A stretch of DNA of 64,000 nucleotides from Deltaproteobacteria bacterium (GTDB lineage: Bacteria; Desulfobacterota; Syntrophobacteria; Syntrophobacterales; Thermodesulforhabdaceae). Position 1 is the stretch's first letter; each line of letters opens with the position of its first letter. The notes under the pieces are model-generated. The model saw nothing but the letters and a program-made list of their open reading frames with translations, was not told the DNA's origin and did no database searches. Made by a program: the position numbers and the translations under genes. Where the stretch lies: contig JAFDGW010000008.1 of the NCBI GenBank assembly GCA_019309115.1, positions 1 through 64,000 of the forward strand. Direction: 5' to 3'. Shown here piece by piece: positions 27,770 to 37,336 of the stretch.

Positions 27770-28879
27770 TCAGTCTTCCACAATTCTTTCGTCTATAATA
27801 AGCATAGGAGCAGGAGTATAGTCGAAAACGGTATTTTTCGCCTTCAAAATGCGAGTTTCAAGGGCGCCACAGGATACACAGGGGTGATAAAAAACCGACA
27901 GTTCAATGAAAGAAGCTGGCACAATTCCCATGGAGCCAAATATATCATTAAGTGTTTGCGAAAAGGTGTGACCCATTTCTTTGAGATTTATCAACGTGCT
28001 TTCCCCTTCGGGGTCGTTCACGTAGGCTTCAAGGGTGTTCCAGAATCGGGGACGGTTGAAATCGGATAGGCGATCGCGAGAGCGCTCAAAATCTGCACCT
28101 GATATGTAGTCAAGCACATTTGGCATAGAAACTATCGTTTCTTCAGTAGCGGTCCATTTTTCTTGTTTTTCTTTTTCATATTTGGTGCGAATCGGATCAA
28201 TGACTTCATCTGCAACATCTTTTGTGATGCAGGTCAAAATCGGTGTCTTAGCAGGTGGATTGTGAGACATAAGCCTGAACCATGCTTCTATCCGTTTTTT
28301 TACCAGATAGCCGAAGTAACTGCGCCTTGGAAGCGCTTCTGCCGTTACCCTTATGGCATCTTCCACCTCCGTTTCGCTTTCGTCCAACCCTAAGGCTTCC
28401 CTGAATTTGTCTTCCAGTGAGTGTATCTGTACCAGATCCATGTCGAGTTCTATATCCTTTTCATCCAGATCCCTTGCTAACTCAAGTAATAGGGCCGACT
28501 CCAGAATAGATACCCATTCATCGGAAAGTTTAGATTCTTCCCCTTCCTTAATAACCCTTTTGAGATGAAACCGCGATTCATGCCATTGCTCGTCCAGCTT
28601 GGCCAAGGAAAGGGTTTCTAGGAGATGTTTTTCACCGTGTATTTTGGCGTAATCCTGGTAACCTCGGTAAATTTCCTGGATCTTTTTCACATGGTTATCG
28701 TCTCTGAAAATTGGGTAACCCTGAATTTCACCAACTGCCCAAGCAGGTTTGTATACAGGTCGCATAATCTGCAGGATTTTTATGGCCGGAAGAGTAATGC
28801 TGATAAAACGGTAATAAGATTCCGGTAGCACCGTAAAGGGAAGCAAAAAAGTGTTTTCCGTGAGAAGCTTCTTGTCCAT
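27770..28879 (-). CDS. Unknown protein heading the gsp operon
   Basis: I do not recognise this 369-residue protein. It has no signal peptide or clear membrane segment. It is rich in Glu, Asp and Arg and mostly helical in character. Its C-terminal part has a possible metal-binding pair (HPCVSCGALETRI) followed by a beta-like end (PAPMLIIDERIVED). Shine-Dalgarno AGAGGT supports the ATG. It ends 2 bp before gspE, so it is very probably translated with the secretion ATPase and may be a cytoplasmic partner of it; that role is inference from position. Confidence 0.75.
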   Translation of the reverse strand: MDKKLLTENTFLLPFTVLPESYYRFISITLPAIKILQIMRPVYKPAWAVGEIQGYPIFRDDNHVKKIQEIYRGYQDYAKIHGEKHLLETLSLAKLDEQWHESRFHLKRVIKEGEESKLSDEWVSILESALLLELARDLDEKDIELDMDLVQIHSLEDKFREALGLDESETEVEDAIRVTAEALPRRSYFGYLVKKRIEAWFRLMSHNPPAKTPILTCITKDVADEVIDPIRTKYEKEKQEKWTATEETIVSMPNVLDYISGADFERSRDRLSDFNRPRFWNTLEAYVNDPEGESTLINLKEMGHTFSQTLNDIFGSMGIVPASFIELSVFYHPCVSCGALETRILKAKNTVFDYTPAPMLIIDERIVED

Positions 28880-28970
28880 CTTTTACCTCTGTTTTTGTTC
28901 TAAAGTTGATTGCGTCCAAACCTTAGTCCGGCTGTGATAATGGGTCAATCGTAGGCCGTTTACAATCATT

Positions 28971-29807
28971 TTATTCATCCCAAAAGATCGGTATGTTCGG
29001 TGGTTCAATATTAAAACACCGGCAGGCGCTGAAGATAAGATGCTTTATGGCTTCTTTACCCTCAGCACCAAGATCAACCGTAAAAGGTGTTACGAATGCC
29101 TCAATGTGTTTGTCGATTATCAAATCATCCATTTCTTGAGCGTGATTTTTTATAAAGGGTTTGACCTCGTCGGGGCATCTTCGGGCAAAATCTATACTTG
29201 CTCGTATGCTATTTTCAAAGAGAGGTGCAATTTCTGGAGCAAATGAGCGTTTTACAGCGATTACACCAAGGGGCAGTGGAAGACCAGTTGTCTCTTCCCA
29301 GTACTTACCAAGGTCTTTAACCATGGTCAGACCGTATTGCCCGTAAGTCCACCGGCCTTCGTGGATAACCACTCCGGCGTCAACCTTACCTGATACAACG
29401 GATGGCATAACTTCGTGAAAGATCATTTCAATTCGCCGTCCTTTATGGAGATTTAAGTATTCCAGCAAAAAATGGGCAGTTGTCATTTTACCAGGTATCG
29501 CTACTGTTGCCTTTTGGATTTCTTCGGGTGTTAGGTCACGTCGAGCGACCAGAATGGGACCACATCCCTTTCCAATTGCTCCTCCACAGTTCAAAAGAAC
29601 ATAATCTCGCCATGCGGAAAGGTATGCAAAAACGGAAATCTTCGATATGTCCAGTTCTTTCTTTGCGGTTTTTTTGTTAAGTTCTTCGACATCGGCTATA
29701 TACGGATTTACGGGAATTTCCGGTTTGACTTTTCCCATCAACAGTGCACTGAAAATGTACGTGTCGTTAGGACAAGGTGATATACCGAGAGTTAATTTTT
29801 CTTTCAT
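28971..29807 (-). CDS. mqnD: 1,4-dihydroxy-6-naphthoate synthase MqnD
   Basis: The 278-residue enzyme converts cyclic de-hypoxanthine futalosine to 1,4-dihydroxy-6-naphthoate in the futalosine route to menaquinone. LGISPCPNDTYIF at the N-terminus and KISVFAYLSAW, GVVIHEGRWTYGQYGL and LPLPLGVIAVKR are the family hallmarks; the fold is periplasmic-binding-like but cytoplasmic. Its ATG overlaps the mqnB stop (ATGA), so the two pathway genes are coupled. Confidence 0.93.
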   Translation of the reverse strand: MKEKLTLGISPCPNDTYIFSALLMGKVKPEIPVNPYIADVEELNKKTAKKELDISKISVFAYLSAWRDYVLLNCGGAIGKGCGPILVARRDLTPEEIQKATVAIPGKMTTAHFLLEYLNLHKGRRIEMIFHEVMPSVVSGKVDAGVVIHEGRWTYGQYGLTMVKDLGKYWEETTGLPLPLGVIAVKRSFAPEIAPLFENSIRASIDFARRCPDEVKPFIKNHAQEMDDLIIDKHIEAFVTPFTVDLGAEGKEAIKHLIFSACRCFNIEPPNIPIFWDE

Positions 29808-30598
29808 TGTTGTATGGTTCTCCTATGCTGCCTTGTTTGTCCTAAGGGTACAAGATCATCAACATGCTCTACCAGTCGGACCACTATTGATGTGGCATTC
29901 TGTAGAGCCAAATCAGTTTTCCACTCGCTTTTGTTCCTGTCTCCCGCGTAGTTGCTAACTCCTCGTACCGCTACGGCCGGTATAAGGGCTTTAGCAGCGC
30001 CAAGAAGTACAGCCGAGGTTTCCATATCCTCCGCAATTGCACCGTACATGTCAAAGCGCATCTTCGCAACATTTTCTGAGCCGCTGGTCATCGATACGGA
30101 ACAAATCGTGCCATGTTTCAGGGTAAAATTTCCATATTGCCCCTCAGGTACAATTTTTTTTGCCGCCGAAAGGGTAAAATGATCAGGACGAATGGATTCG
30201 TAAATTTTTTCACCGCCTGAACATCTGAGCACAGGAATGCCAATGTCCTGGTAGTCCGCAATTTTTTGATTTTCATACAAAACCCCTTCGTCCGCAAAAA
30301 TCGAGCGAGTGACAAGAATGACATCTCCAGGATGCAAATTGCTGGAAGGATAGGCTCCGCAAATACCAAAATGAATAACTAAGCGAATGTGATTCATGGA
30401 ACAAATTGCCCCTATAGCAAATGCGGCATTGACCTTACCAATGCCACTTACCACGAGAAGGTCCTTTCTCTTACCAAGCTTTACCTGCCACATAGTCAAT
30501 TCATAGCGTGAGGGCAATTTTTGATATGTTATGCGGCGCAACAAGGTTTTAGCCTCTACTTCAGTTGGAACGAGAAAACAAATACCATCGTCGGCCAT
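29804..30598 (-). CDS. mqnB: Futalosine hydrolase MqnB
   Basis: The 264-residue protein is a nucleoside-phosphorylase-fold hydrolase: VVSGIGKVNAAFAIGAI, HFGICGAYPSSNLHPGDVIL, the catalytic region AEDMETSAVLLGA and AVRGVSNYAGDR. In context with mqnD the substrate is most likely futalosine or de-hypoxanthine futalosine. The ~264-residue length is somewhat longer than a minimal MTA nucleosidase. Menaquinone is the expected acceptor of the Qmo and Nuo complexes encoded further on. Confidence 0.9.
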   Translation of the reverse strand: MADDGICFLVPTEVEAKTLLRRITYQKLPSRYELTMWQVKLGKRKDLLVVSGIGKVNAAFAIGAICSMNHIRLVIHFGICGAYPSSNLHPGDVILVTRSIFADEGVLYENQKIADYQDIGIPVLRCSGGEKIYESIRPDHFTLSAAKKIVPEGQYGNFTLKHGTICSVSMTSGSENVAKMRFDMYGAIAEDMETSAVLLGAAKALIPAVAVRGVSNYAGDRNKSEWKTDLALQNATSIVVRLVEHVDDLVPLGQTRQHRRTIQQ

Positions 30599-30678
30599 TG
30601 TTTTATCCCTTCCTGACTTGTAAAAGTTTCTTTATTATAGGCCAAACTTGCAGCGGAATAGATACAGGATTTTCGAAG

Positions 30679-31755
30679 ATGAAGATAGGTGATCAAATTT
30701 TCAGTGTTCCTGTCATGATGGCTCCGATGGCAGGGGTCACTAACCCAGAATTCCGATGGCTGGTTGCCAGTTACGGCGCGTCCATCGTTGTATCCGAAAT
30801 GATAAGCGTGGAGGGACTTGTTAGAAAAGATAGGCGTACGTGGCATTACCTTAGGTCTTTCAGAAAAGTGGAAGGTGTTTCTCTAAAGAATATCTCAGCA
30901 GTTGAATTTTTTCAGCTTTTTGGTAGCAGGCCCGACAGCTTTGCAGAAGCTGCGAAGATCTTACAGGGCGAAGGCATAAACCATATCGACATTAATGCTG
31001 GTTGTCCAGTGCCCAAGGTGGTGCGCCAGGGAGCCGGTTCTGCTTTGCTGAAAAACCCTGATCGGTTGGTGCGCATAGTTGACACTGTCAGAAATTCCGC
31101 GCCAGATGCTGTGGTAACGGTTAAACTCAGACTTGGCTGGGACAATGCCTCTATAAACATTCTAAAGGTGGCTTCAGACCTTGCCGAACTCGACATAGCT
31201 GCCATAATAGTTCACGCTCGTACCGCAAAACAAATGTATTCAGGCAAGGCTTGCTGGGAATGGGTGAAGAAGCTTAAGGCTCTTGTAAAAATTCCTATAA
31301 TCGGAAACGGTGATATATTCTCTCCCAATGACGTCGTGGCGCGCATGAAGGAGACGGGTTGTGACGGTGTTATGATCGGTCGCGGGGCACTTGGGAACCC
31401 ATGGTTCTTCCAGGCCCTGGCCGCCTACTTTGATCCAGCATCGTGGAAGATGCCGGAAGATAACTGGGAAGATTTAGTATCTGTCGTAGAAGCGTTTACG
31501 AGGTTGCTTGAAAGGGCAGGGTACAATATAGGGTTTATTCGCAAAAATATGATGTGGTTTTCCCGGGGATGTCCTCGGTCCGCATTGTTTCGAGGCGAGA
31601 TTATCAAACGAAACACTGTCGATGATATGCTCAGGTGTTTCCGGAGGTGGATCGAATTGACGGTGTTGCAAAGTGGTGTGTCTTTCCTAGATGCCAAAGG
31701 ATTGAGGGGAGTGCGAAATGGAGGTCAAGGTTGCCAAAACGGCGGGTTTTTGTAA
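30679..31755 (+). CDS. dusB: tRNA-dihydrouridine synthase DusB-like
   Basis: The 358-residue FMN enzyme reduces uridines in tRNA D-loops. VMMAPMAGVTNPEFR is the FMN-binding start, INAGCPVPKVVRQGAGSALL carries the catalytic Cys, and HARTAKQMYSG, IIGNGDIFS and GVMIGRGALGNPW complete the barrel motifs. The ATG at 30679 matches the family start; the frame is open to 30565, but those residues are unrelated and overlap divergent mqnB. The 3' end overlaps ispH by 38 bp. Confidence 0.9.
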   Translation: MKIGDQIFSVPVMMAPMAGVTNPEFRWLVASYGASIVVSEMISVEGLVRKDRRTWHYLRSFRKVEGVSLKNISAVEFFQLFGSRPDSFAEAAKILQGEGINHIDINAGCPVPKVVRQGAGSALLKNPDRLVRIVDTVRNSAPDAVVTVKLRLGWDNASINILKVASDLAELDIAAIIVHARTAKQMYSGKACWEWVKKLKALVKIPIIGNGDIFSPNDVVARMKETGCDGVMIGRGALGNPWFFQALAAYFDPASWKMPEDNWEDLVSVVEAFTRLLERAGYNIGFIRKNMMWFSRGCPRSALFRGEIIKRNTVDDMLRCFRRWIELTVLQSGVSFLDAKGLRGVRNGGQGCQNGGFL

Positions 31756-32560
31756 CGGGGTTCGCTATGCCCTTGAGATGACACTAAGGGCAATTCGCGA
31801 AAAAAAGGATGACGAAGTTATATGTACTTACGGTCCTTTAATTCACAATCACCAGGTTCTGATGATGCTCAGAGAGCGCGGTGTGGAAGAGGTACGCAGA
31901 CCAGAAGACACCAGAGGCAAGGTTGTCGTAATACGAGCTCATGGGGTTCCGCCTGAAGTAAGGCGAGCTTTGTATAAGAATGCTTCCAGAGTGATAAATG
32001 CAACCTGTAAGAGAGTTGCCAGGGTTCAGGCCGTAATTAAACAGCATGCCATGAAGGGGTATTTTACAGTAATTGTGGGTGATGAAGACCATGCCGAAGT
32101 AATAGGATTAAAAGGATACACTGCCGGCCGAGGTGTGGTGATCCACAGTCCCGAAGATGTGGAAAAATTACCTCAGGAATGGGACAAAGTACTTCTGGTT
32201 GCACAAACCACCCAGAACGAGAAGATATTCCAGGAAATAGAAAGCAGGTTTTTTAAGAAATATCCCAATGGCGTGGTTAAAAAAACAATATGCGGTGCTA
32301 CGAAAGAGCGGCAGCAGGAAGTGAAAAGCCTTGCTGCTTGTGTGGACGCTATGGTCATCGTCGGAGGTTATCATAGTGGCAATACTGTTAGGCTGGTTGA
32401 GGTTGCCCGATCCACGGGCATTCCCACTTACCACGTTGAAACAGAGAATGACATAAACACAAGTGAAATGAGAAAGTATAAAACAGTTGGTGTTTCGGCC
32501 GGAGCGTCAACCCCTCAGTGGCTGATACACAAGGTGGTTACAACACTCCAAAGTATTTGA
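31718..32560 (+). CDS. ispH: HMBPP reductase IspH (LytB)
   Basis: The 280-residue [4Fe-4S] enzyme makes IPP and DMAPP in the final step of the MEP isoprenoid pathway. Cluster cysteines are visible in GFCNGVRYAL, NATCKRV and CGATKERQQEV. The substrate His motifs RAHGVP and GDEDHAEVIG are present, as is the C-terminal GGYHSGNT stretch (where SxN is usual). It starts inside the end of dusB. Confidence 0.94.
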   Translation: MEVKVAKTAGFCNGVRYALEMTLRAIREKKDDEVICTYGPLIHNHQVLMMLRERGVEEVRRPEDTRGKVVVIRAHGVPPEVRRALYKNASRVINATCKRVARVQAVIKQHAMKGYFTVIVGDEDHAEVIGLKGYTAGRGVVIHSPEDVEKLPQEWDKVLLVAQTTQNEKIFQEIESRFFKKYPNGVVKKTICGATKERQQEVKSLAACVDAMVIVGGYHSGNTVRLVEVARSTGIPTYHVETENDINTSEMRKYKTVGVSAGASTPQWLIHKVVTTLQSI

Positions 32561-32569
32561 TCATGAAGA

Positions 32570-33472
32570 ATGGGAATTCGGTCGGTTGTACCCGTAAGCG
32601 TAATCATCCCCACTTATAATCGGCAGGACTTTGTCAAAGAAGCCGTTGCGTCGGTATTAAGGCAGAATGAGGTGAAACCTCAGGAAGTTATCGTCGTGGA
32701 TGATGGTTCAACCGACGATACCGAAAAGGCGCTTAAAGATTTTGGCAAAGAAATCATCTATTTTTTCCAGAATAACCGAGGGGTTAGTTCTGCTCGTAAT
32801 GTAGGAATTTGCCTTGCGAAAGGTGAATGGATTGCGTTTTTGGATTCAGATGATTTGTGGCTACCGGGCAAGTTACGTGAGCACTGGCATTTCGTTCAGG
32901 AAAATAGTGGCATTCTGATATCTCAAACCGAAGAAATCTGGGTAAGGAGGGGTGTTAGAGTAAACCCTAAAAAATACCACGAAAAGCCCGAAGGAATGTG
33001 TCTAGATAGGCTGGTTGAAAGATGTTTGATCAGTCCGTCTGCGGTAATGATACATTCTTCTGTGTTTGAAAGAGTAGGCTTATTCGATGAAACTATGCCA
33101 GCCTGCGAAGACTACGACTTATGGCTCAGGATAGGGTGTAGGTATCCGATAGGGCTTGTGAGGAAACACCTTATTGTTAAAAGAGGTGGGCATTCAGATC
33201 AGTTGTCTTCAAAGATAGAAGCCCTGGATAAATACCGAATATATGCCCTTAAGAAGCTTCTCACGAGAGAAGAACTCAATAATCGTTACAGGCAAATTGT
33301 CTGCGAGGAATTAAGGCGAAAGTGCCTGATATTTGCGACTGGCTGTATTAAGCGAGGTAAGTTTGAAGAAGCCAGAAATTATTTGAGTTTGCCAGAAAAA
33401 CTATGTCTTGAAACCGTCAAGGCATTCAAATCAGCCGTTGTGAAAAGCCCATTTCTGAAAACTGCCAAATGA
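32570..33472 (+). CDS. Family 2 glycosyltransferase
   Basis: The 300-residue GT-A-fold enzyme has VSVIIPTYNRQDFVKEAV, EVIVVDDGSTDDTEKAL and FLDSDDLWLPGKL, with the metal-binding DxD-like acidic cluster. The PACEDYDLWLRIG motif comes later and is common in saccharide transferases. The acceptor sugar or lipid is unknown, and there is no surrounding polysaccharide cluster. Its last 94 bp overlap the end of the convergent gene on the other strand. Confidence 0.88.
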   Translation: MGIRSVVPVSVIIPTYNRQDFVKEAVASVLRQNEVKPQEVIVVDDGSTDDTEKALKDFGKEIIYFFQNNRGVSSARNVGICLAKGEWIAFLDSDDLWLPGKLREHWHFVQENSGILISQTEEIWVRRGVRVNPKKYHEKPEGMCLDRLVERCLISPSAVMIHSSVFERVGLFDETMPACEDYDLWLRIGCRYPIGLVRKHLIVKRGGHSDQLSSKIEALDKYRIYALKKLLTREELNNRYRQIVCEELRRKCLIFATGCIKRGKFEEARNYLSLPEKLCLETVKAFKSAVVKSPFLKTAK

Positions 33473-34566
33473 AAAGCATTACCTTTTATGCCATTTCTGT
33501 CCCACCTGTATCTTCCAGAAACCCCATAGTAAACTATAGTACTTGTTCCGCGATTTTCTGAGGCCTTGATAATTAAATTCATTGCATCATAGAAAACTGC
33601 GGCAACCCAGTTGGGGTTATCGAGGTATTTGTGCCTGTAAAGTTCGAGGAAACTCTTGTTTTCTTCTGAAGGGAAATCTGTTGTGTAAGGACGGAGAAAT
33701 ATAAAATTTTTAATATCGCCTTTTGGTATCTCTGAAGTAAAGTAGTAATCCATTAATCTCGGGACTAAAAAGAAACCTCTATATCCACGAGCTTTGATCT
33801 TGGTATAATTTGTTATTATCCATTCAGGATCACCACATAGCCATAGAAGTTGCAACCCTTGATTCAAAAAGGTGTCCAGCTCTTTTTCCTTTGCTTCTTT
33901 CCACCTTATATAAGGTATGCTTTCACCTTGCTCACCGATTGCATTCCGATAAGCACGGAAAATTACCTTTCCATATTCGGTATCGTTTACAATAATTCCA
34001 ATGGATGTCTTTTTGGATAAAGAAAGAAACAATCTAGCTACAAAACAGCCTTCGTCGCCCTCTGTGCCTATAAGGGATTGCACATTGGGCAATTTAGTCA
34101 GGATTTCGTTAGAAGTTGCAGGGGCAATTATAATAGAACCTTTGTGAACGGACGCGAAGTCGAAAAGAGTCTTACAGGGCATGTGGACGAGATAAAGAGT
34201 GTCGGGAGAAGAATGCTTTGTTAGTGTGTCAATGGGGGTTTTGGACCAGTCCACAAATCTTATGGCCAAAACATTTTTTTCTACCGAGTTTCGATGAGCC
34301 ACTGCCAGATCGATTCCTCGCTTTGCGGCAATACCCTCCTGTGTAAAAGGGCCGCTCAAAGGAAGTATCACAGTCACTTTCTTAAAAATTATCCCAGACC
34401 AGGACTTTCCTTTCTGCAACACTAGAGGCTTTACTACTGGTTTCTTTCTCTTTTGGGTTATTATGAAGAACGCGGCTGAAACGGCGCAAAATACAATAAT
34501 AATACGAAAAAAGCGACGATGCATTTGATTTTTGGGTGAATTCTTTCTAATTTTCCTCGTTTTCAC
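33379..34566 (-). CDS. Membrane-anchored periplasmic-binding-fold protein
   Basis: The 395-residue product has an N-terminal membrane anchor (about 20-38) followed by a type I periplasmic-binding (LivJ/LpoA-like) domain. The recognisable parts are VTVILPLSGPFTQEGIAAKRGIDLAV, split here as VILPLSGPF and AKRGIDLAV, then IIIAPATSNEIL, IGIIVNDTEYGKVIF, AVFYDAMNLIIKA and a final GVSGRYRWDRNG. It could be a peptidoglycan-synthase activator-like lipoprotein relative or a sensor of amino acids. No transporter genes are adjacent. The start is uncertain: GTG at 34566 overlaps der by 20 bp and has a poorly spaced ribosome site; ATG at 34524 is an alternative. Confidence 0.7.
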   Translation of the reverse strand: MKTRKIRKNSPKNQMHRRFFRIIIVFCAVSAAFFIITQKRKKPVVKPLVLQKGKSWSGIIFKKVTVILPLSGPFTQEGIAAKRGIDLAVAHRNSVEKNVLAIRFVDWSKTPIDTLTKHSSPDTLYLVHMPCKTLFDFASVHKGSIIIAPATSNEILTKLPNVQSLIGTEGDEGCFVARLFLSLSKKTSIGIIVNDTEYGKVIFRAYRNAIGEQGESIPYIRWKEAKEKELDTFLNQGLQLLWLCGDPEWIITNYTKIKARGYRGFFLVPRLMDYYFTSEIPKGDIKNFIFLRPYTTDFPSEENKSFLELYRHKYLDNPNWVAAVFYDAMNLIIKASENRGTSTIVYYGVSGRYRWDRNGIKGNAFHLAVFRNGLFTTADLNALTVSRHSFSGKLK

Positions 34567-35875
34567 TCCTCCCTCGAAATATCAATCGGATAGGTGTTCT
34601 TTCCAGATGGAAGGCCTCTCTGAACCTGTTGACAAGATAACGCTCATAGGAAAAGTGTATGTCCTCTGGGCGATTGCAAAAAAGTACAAACGTGGGAGGT
34701 CTTATCTCTGGCTGGGTTATGTAGTAAAATTTCAACATTCGACCACCTCTAGCTGGAGGAGGATGTTTGGCCAGTATTTTCCGGAAGGTTCTGTTGAGTA
34801 AACCTGTGTTAACCCGTGTTACATATTGTTTGAAGATCTCCATAGTTAGGGGTAGCAGTTTATTTACATTTTTCCCTGTGTGGGCGGACATTGTCACCAT
34901 TGGAGCAAATGGTAAAAACTGAAAACGCCGTTTTGTATCTTCGAGCATGAATTTAACGTAGGATTTATCTTTTTGAACGAGATCCCACTTGTTTATACAG
35001 ATTATACAGCCTTTGTATCTTTTCTGAATGAATCCTCCTATATGCAGGTCCTGATCGGTTGGACCTTCTTCGGCATTGATTAGGAGCACGGCAATGTCGG
35101 CGTGTTGCACGCTTTCCAAGGCCTTAATTACGCTTATTTTTTCAAGCTTTTCCTTTACGCGTCCTTTACGTCTTACCCCCGGGGTGTCCACAATAATATA
35201 TCTACGATTGTTCACCGTTAGTTCTATGTCCACAGCATCCCGTGTGGTTCCGGGGATTTCGCTTACCATTACACGCGGGAATCCTACCAATTTGTTCACT
35301 AGCGTGGATTTCCCAACGTTAGGGCGGCCAACTATGGCTATGCGTACGGTAGTCTCATCTTCAATGTCTTTAGGAGTTGGTTCGTCGGGCAGGCAAACAA
35401 TCAAATCTTCCATGAGTTCCCGTATCCCAGCGCCGTGAATGGCGCTGAGTGGATAAACTTTATCTAGGCCTAGTTCGTAAAATTCGGGTAAGGCAAGCTC
35501 TTGCCTGGCACCATCCACTTTATTCACCGCAAGGAAGACAGGCTTTCCAGATTTCCTGAGCAAACTGGCTATATGCTTGTCTTCGGGATGCAGGCCTGCT
35601 TTGGCGTCAACAAGAAAAATAATAGCTGTGGCTTCTTGAATTGCAAAGTCCACCTGTTCTTGAGCTCCAGATTCAAGCGGATCTTCCGTTTCTAAAAGCA
35701 AACCCGCAGTGTCGACAAGAATGAATCGCTTATTGTTCCATTCTATGTAAGCATACAAGCGATCTCTGGTTACACCAGGTATGTCGTCCACTATGGCCCG
35801 CCTGCTCCTGGACAGCTTGTTAAAGAGAGTTGATTTTCCAACGTTGGGGCGTCCGATAATCGCTACTATTGCCAT
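34547..35875 (-). CDS. der: Ribosome-assembly GTPase Der (EngA)
   Basis: The 442-residue protein has the double GTPase layout unique to Der. The first G domain has GRPNVGKSTLFNKLS, DTAGLL and NKVDG; the second has GRPNVGKSTLVNKLVG, DTPGVRRKGRVKEK and NKWDLVQKD. A C-terminal KH-like domain ends PIRLIFRGR. It acts in 50S subunit maturation. It lies 10 bp downstream of rho. Confidence 0.96.
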   Translation of the reverse strand: MAIVAIIGRPNVGKSTLFNKLSRSRRAIVDDIPGVTRDRLYAYIEWNNKRFILVDTAGLLLETEDPLESGAQEQVDFAIQEATAIIFLVDAKAGLHPEDKHIASLLRKSGKPVFLAVNKVDGARQELALPEFYELGLDKVYPLSAIHGAGIRELMEDLIVCLPDEPTPKDIEDETTVRIAIVGRPNVGKSTLVNKLVGFPRVMVSEIPGTTRDAVDIELTVNNRRYIIVDTPGVRRKGRVKEKLEKISVIKALESVQHADIAVLLINAEEGPTDQDLHIGGFIQKRYKGCIICINKWDLVQKDKSYVKFMLEDTKRRFQFLPFAPMVTMSAHTGKNVNKLLPLTMEIFKQYVTRVNTGLLNRTFRKILAKHPPPARGGRMLKFYYITQPEIRPPTFVLFCNRPEDIHFSYERYLVNRFREAFHLERTPIRLIFRGRSENEEN

Positions 35876-35885
35876 AGTTATGAGC

Positions 35886-37214
35886 TTACTGATTCATCGA
35901 CGCAAGAAATTCCACATTATTTTCGGTACCTTGCATTTTATCGAGTAAAAACTCCATAGCGTCCACGGGATTCAACGGTGATAGCAATTTCCTGAGTATC
36001 CAGATTCGGTTGAGTATCTCAGGTGGAACAAGAAGCTCTTCTTTGCGAGTGCCCGATTTGTTTATGTCTATGGCCGGGAATATGCGTCTATCAGCGAGTC
36101 GGCGATCTAGCACTATTTCCATGTTTCCAGTACCCTTAAATTCTTCGAAAATGACCTCGTCCATGCGGCTACCAGTCTCAATAAGGGCGGTTGCAACTAT
36201 CGTTAAACTACCTCCTTCCTCGATGTTTCTTGCAGCTCCAAAAAATCGTTTTGGGCGATTCAACGCATTTGAATCAAGTCCTCCCGACAGAATCTTGCCG
36301 CTAGGTGGAACCACGGTATTATATGCCCTGGCAAGCCTGGTAATACTGTCCAGCAAAATGACAACATCTCTTTTATGCTCAACCAACCTTTTCGCCTTTT
36401 CAATAACCATTTCGGCTACCTGAACATGGCGCTGGGCCGGCTCATCGAAGGTAGAGCTAACCACTTCCGCTCTTACGTTCCTTTCCATGTCTGTTACTTC
36501 TTCCGGGCGTTCGTCAATCAAGAGAACAATCAAGTACGCTTCGGGATGGTTAATGGATATAGCGTTAGCGATGTTCTGGAGCAACATGGTTTTTCCGGTT
36601 CTAGGAGGTGCCACAATCAAACCGCGCTGTCCAAAACCTATTGGGGTGAGTAGGTCCATCACCCGCGTGGAATAATTATAGGAATCGGTCTCGAGGTGTA
36701 TTCTGCGGTCTGGGTATATTGGGGTTAAGTTATCAAAAAGGATCTTGTCTTTGGCAATCTCTGGTGATTCATAGTTTATTGCTTCCACCTTCAGCAAAGC
36801 AAAGTATCTTTCATTGTCTTTGGGAGGACGAATCTGACCGGAAACGGTATCACCAGTTCGCAAGTTGAACCGCCTGATTTGTGAGGGGGACACATAGATA
36901 TCATCAGGGCCTGGCAGATAGTTGTAATCCTGTGTTCTGAGAAATCCAAATCCGTCTGGCAAAACTTCAAGTACACCTTCTCCATATATTATCCCGTTTC
37001 TTTCTGCATGCGCTTGAAGAAGTGAGAAAATGAGTTCCTGCTTCCGCATGGATGACGCACCTTCTATTCCATAGTGGTGTGCCAACACCAGTAAGCTCTT
37101 AATGCTCTGCTTCTTAAGGTCTGCCAAGTTAAGTACAGTCCCCTGGGGAAATGTGGCTTCCGATGCTTCCGTATAACCATTTTCCCTGTCGTTCAATTCA
37201 TTTGTATGACTCAT
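35886..37214 (-). CDS. rho: Transcription termination factor Rho
   Basis: The 442-residue hexameric RNA helicase. It has an N-terminal helical domain (about 28-70), a cold-shock-type RNA-binding domain (about 75-150, [16 protein letters not shown]), and the ATPase with Walker [14 protein letters not shown], the [13 protein letters not shown] motif, Walker [15 protein letters not shown] and Q-loop region [10 protein letters not shown]. The ATG at 37214 follows GAAGGAGAAGG; an upstream frame extension to 37256 is less likely. Confidence 0.97.
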   Translation of the reverse strand: MSHTNELNDRENGYTEASEATFPQGTVLNLADLKKQSIKSLLVLAHHYGIEGASSMRKQELIFSLLQAHAERNGIIYGEGVLEVLPDGFGFLRTQDYNYLPGPDDIYVSPSQIRRFNLRTGDTVSGQIRPPKDNERYFALLKVEAINYESPEIAKDKILFDNLTPIYPDRRIHLETDSYNYSTRVMDLLTPIGFGQRGLIVAPPRTGKTMLLQNIANAISINHPEAYLIVLLIDERPEEVTDMERNVRAEVVSSTFDEPAQRHVQVAEMVIEKAKRLVEHKRDVVILLDSITRLARAYNTVVPPSGKILSGGLDSNALNRPKRFFGAARNIEEGGSLTIVATALIETGSRMDEVIFEEFKGTGNMEIVLDRRLADRRIFPAIDINKSGTRKEELLVPPEILNRIWILRKLLSPLNPVDAMEFLLDKMQGTENNVEFLASMNQ

Positions 37215-37336
37215 GGTACGTCCTTCTCCTTCAAAATTAACGTCCAACTCGCCCATAAGTTCCTGCTAGCTTTTGCTACAGGGCTTACCCAGGTAAATTT
37301 TGGCGGCTGGATATTTAACCGGAAATCTGGTGGATT

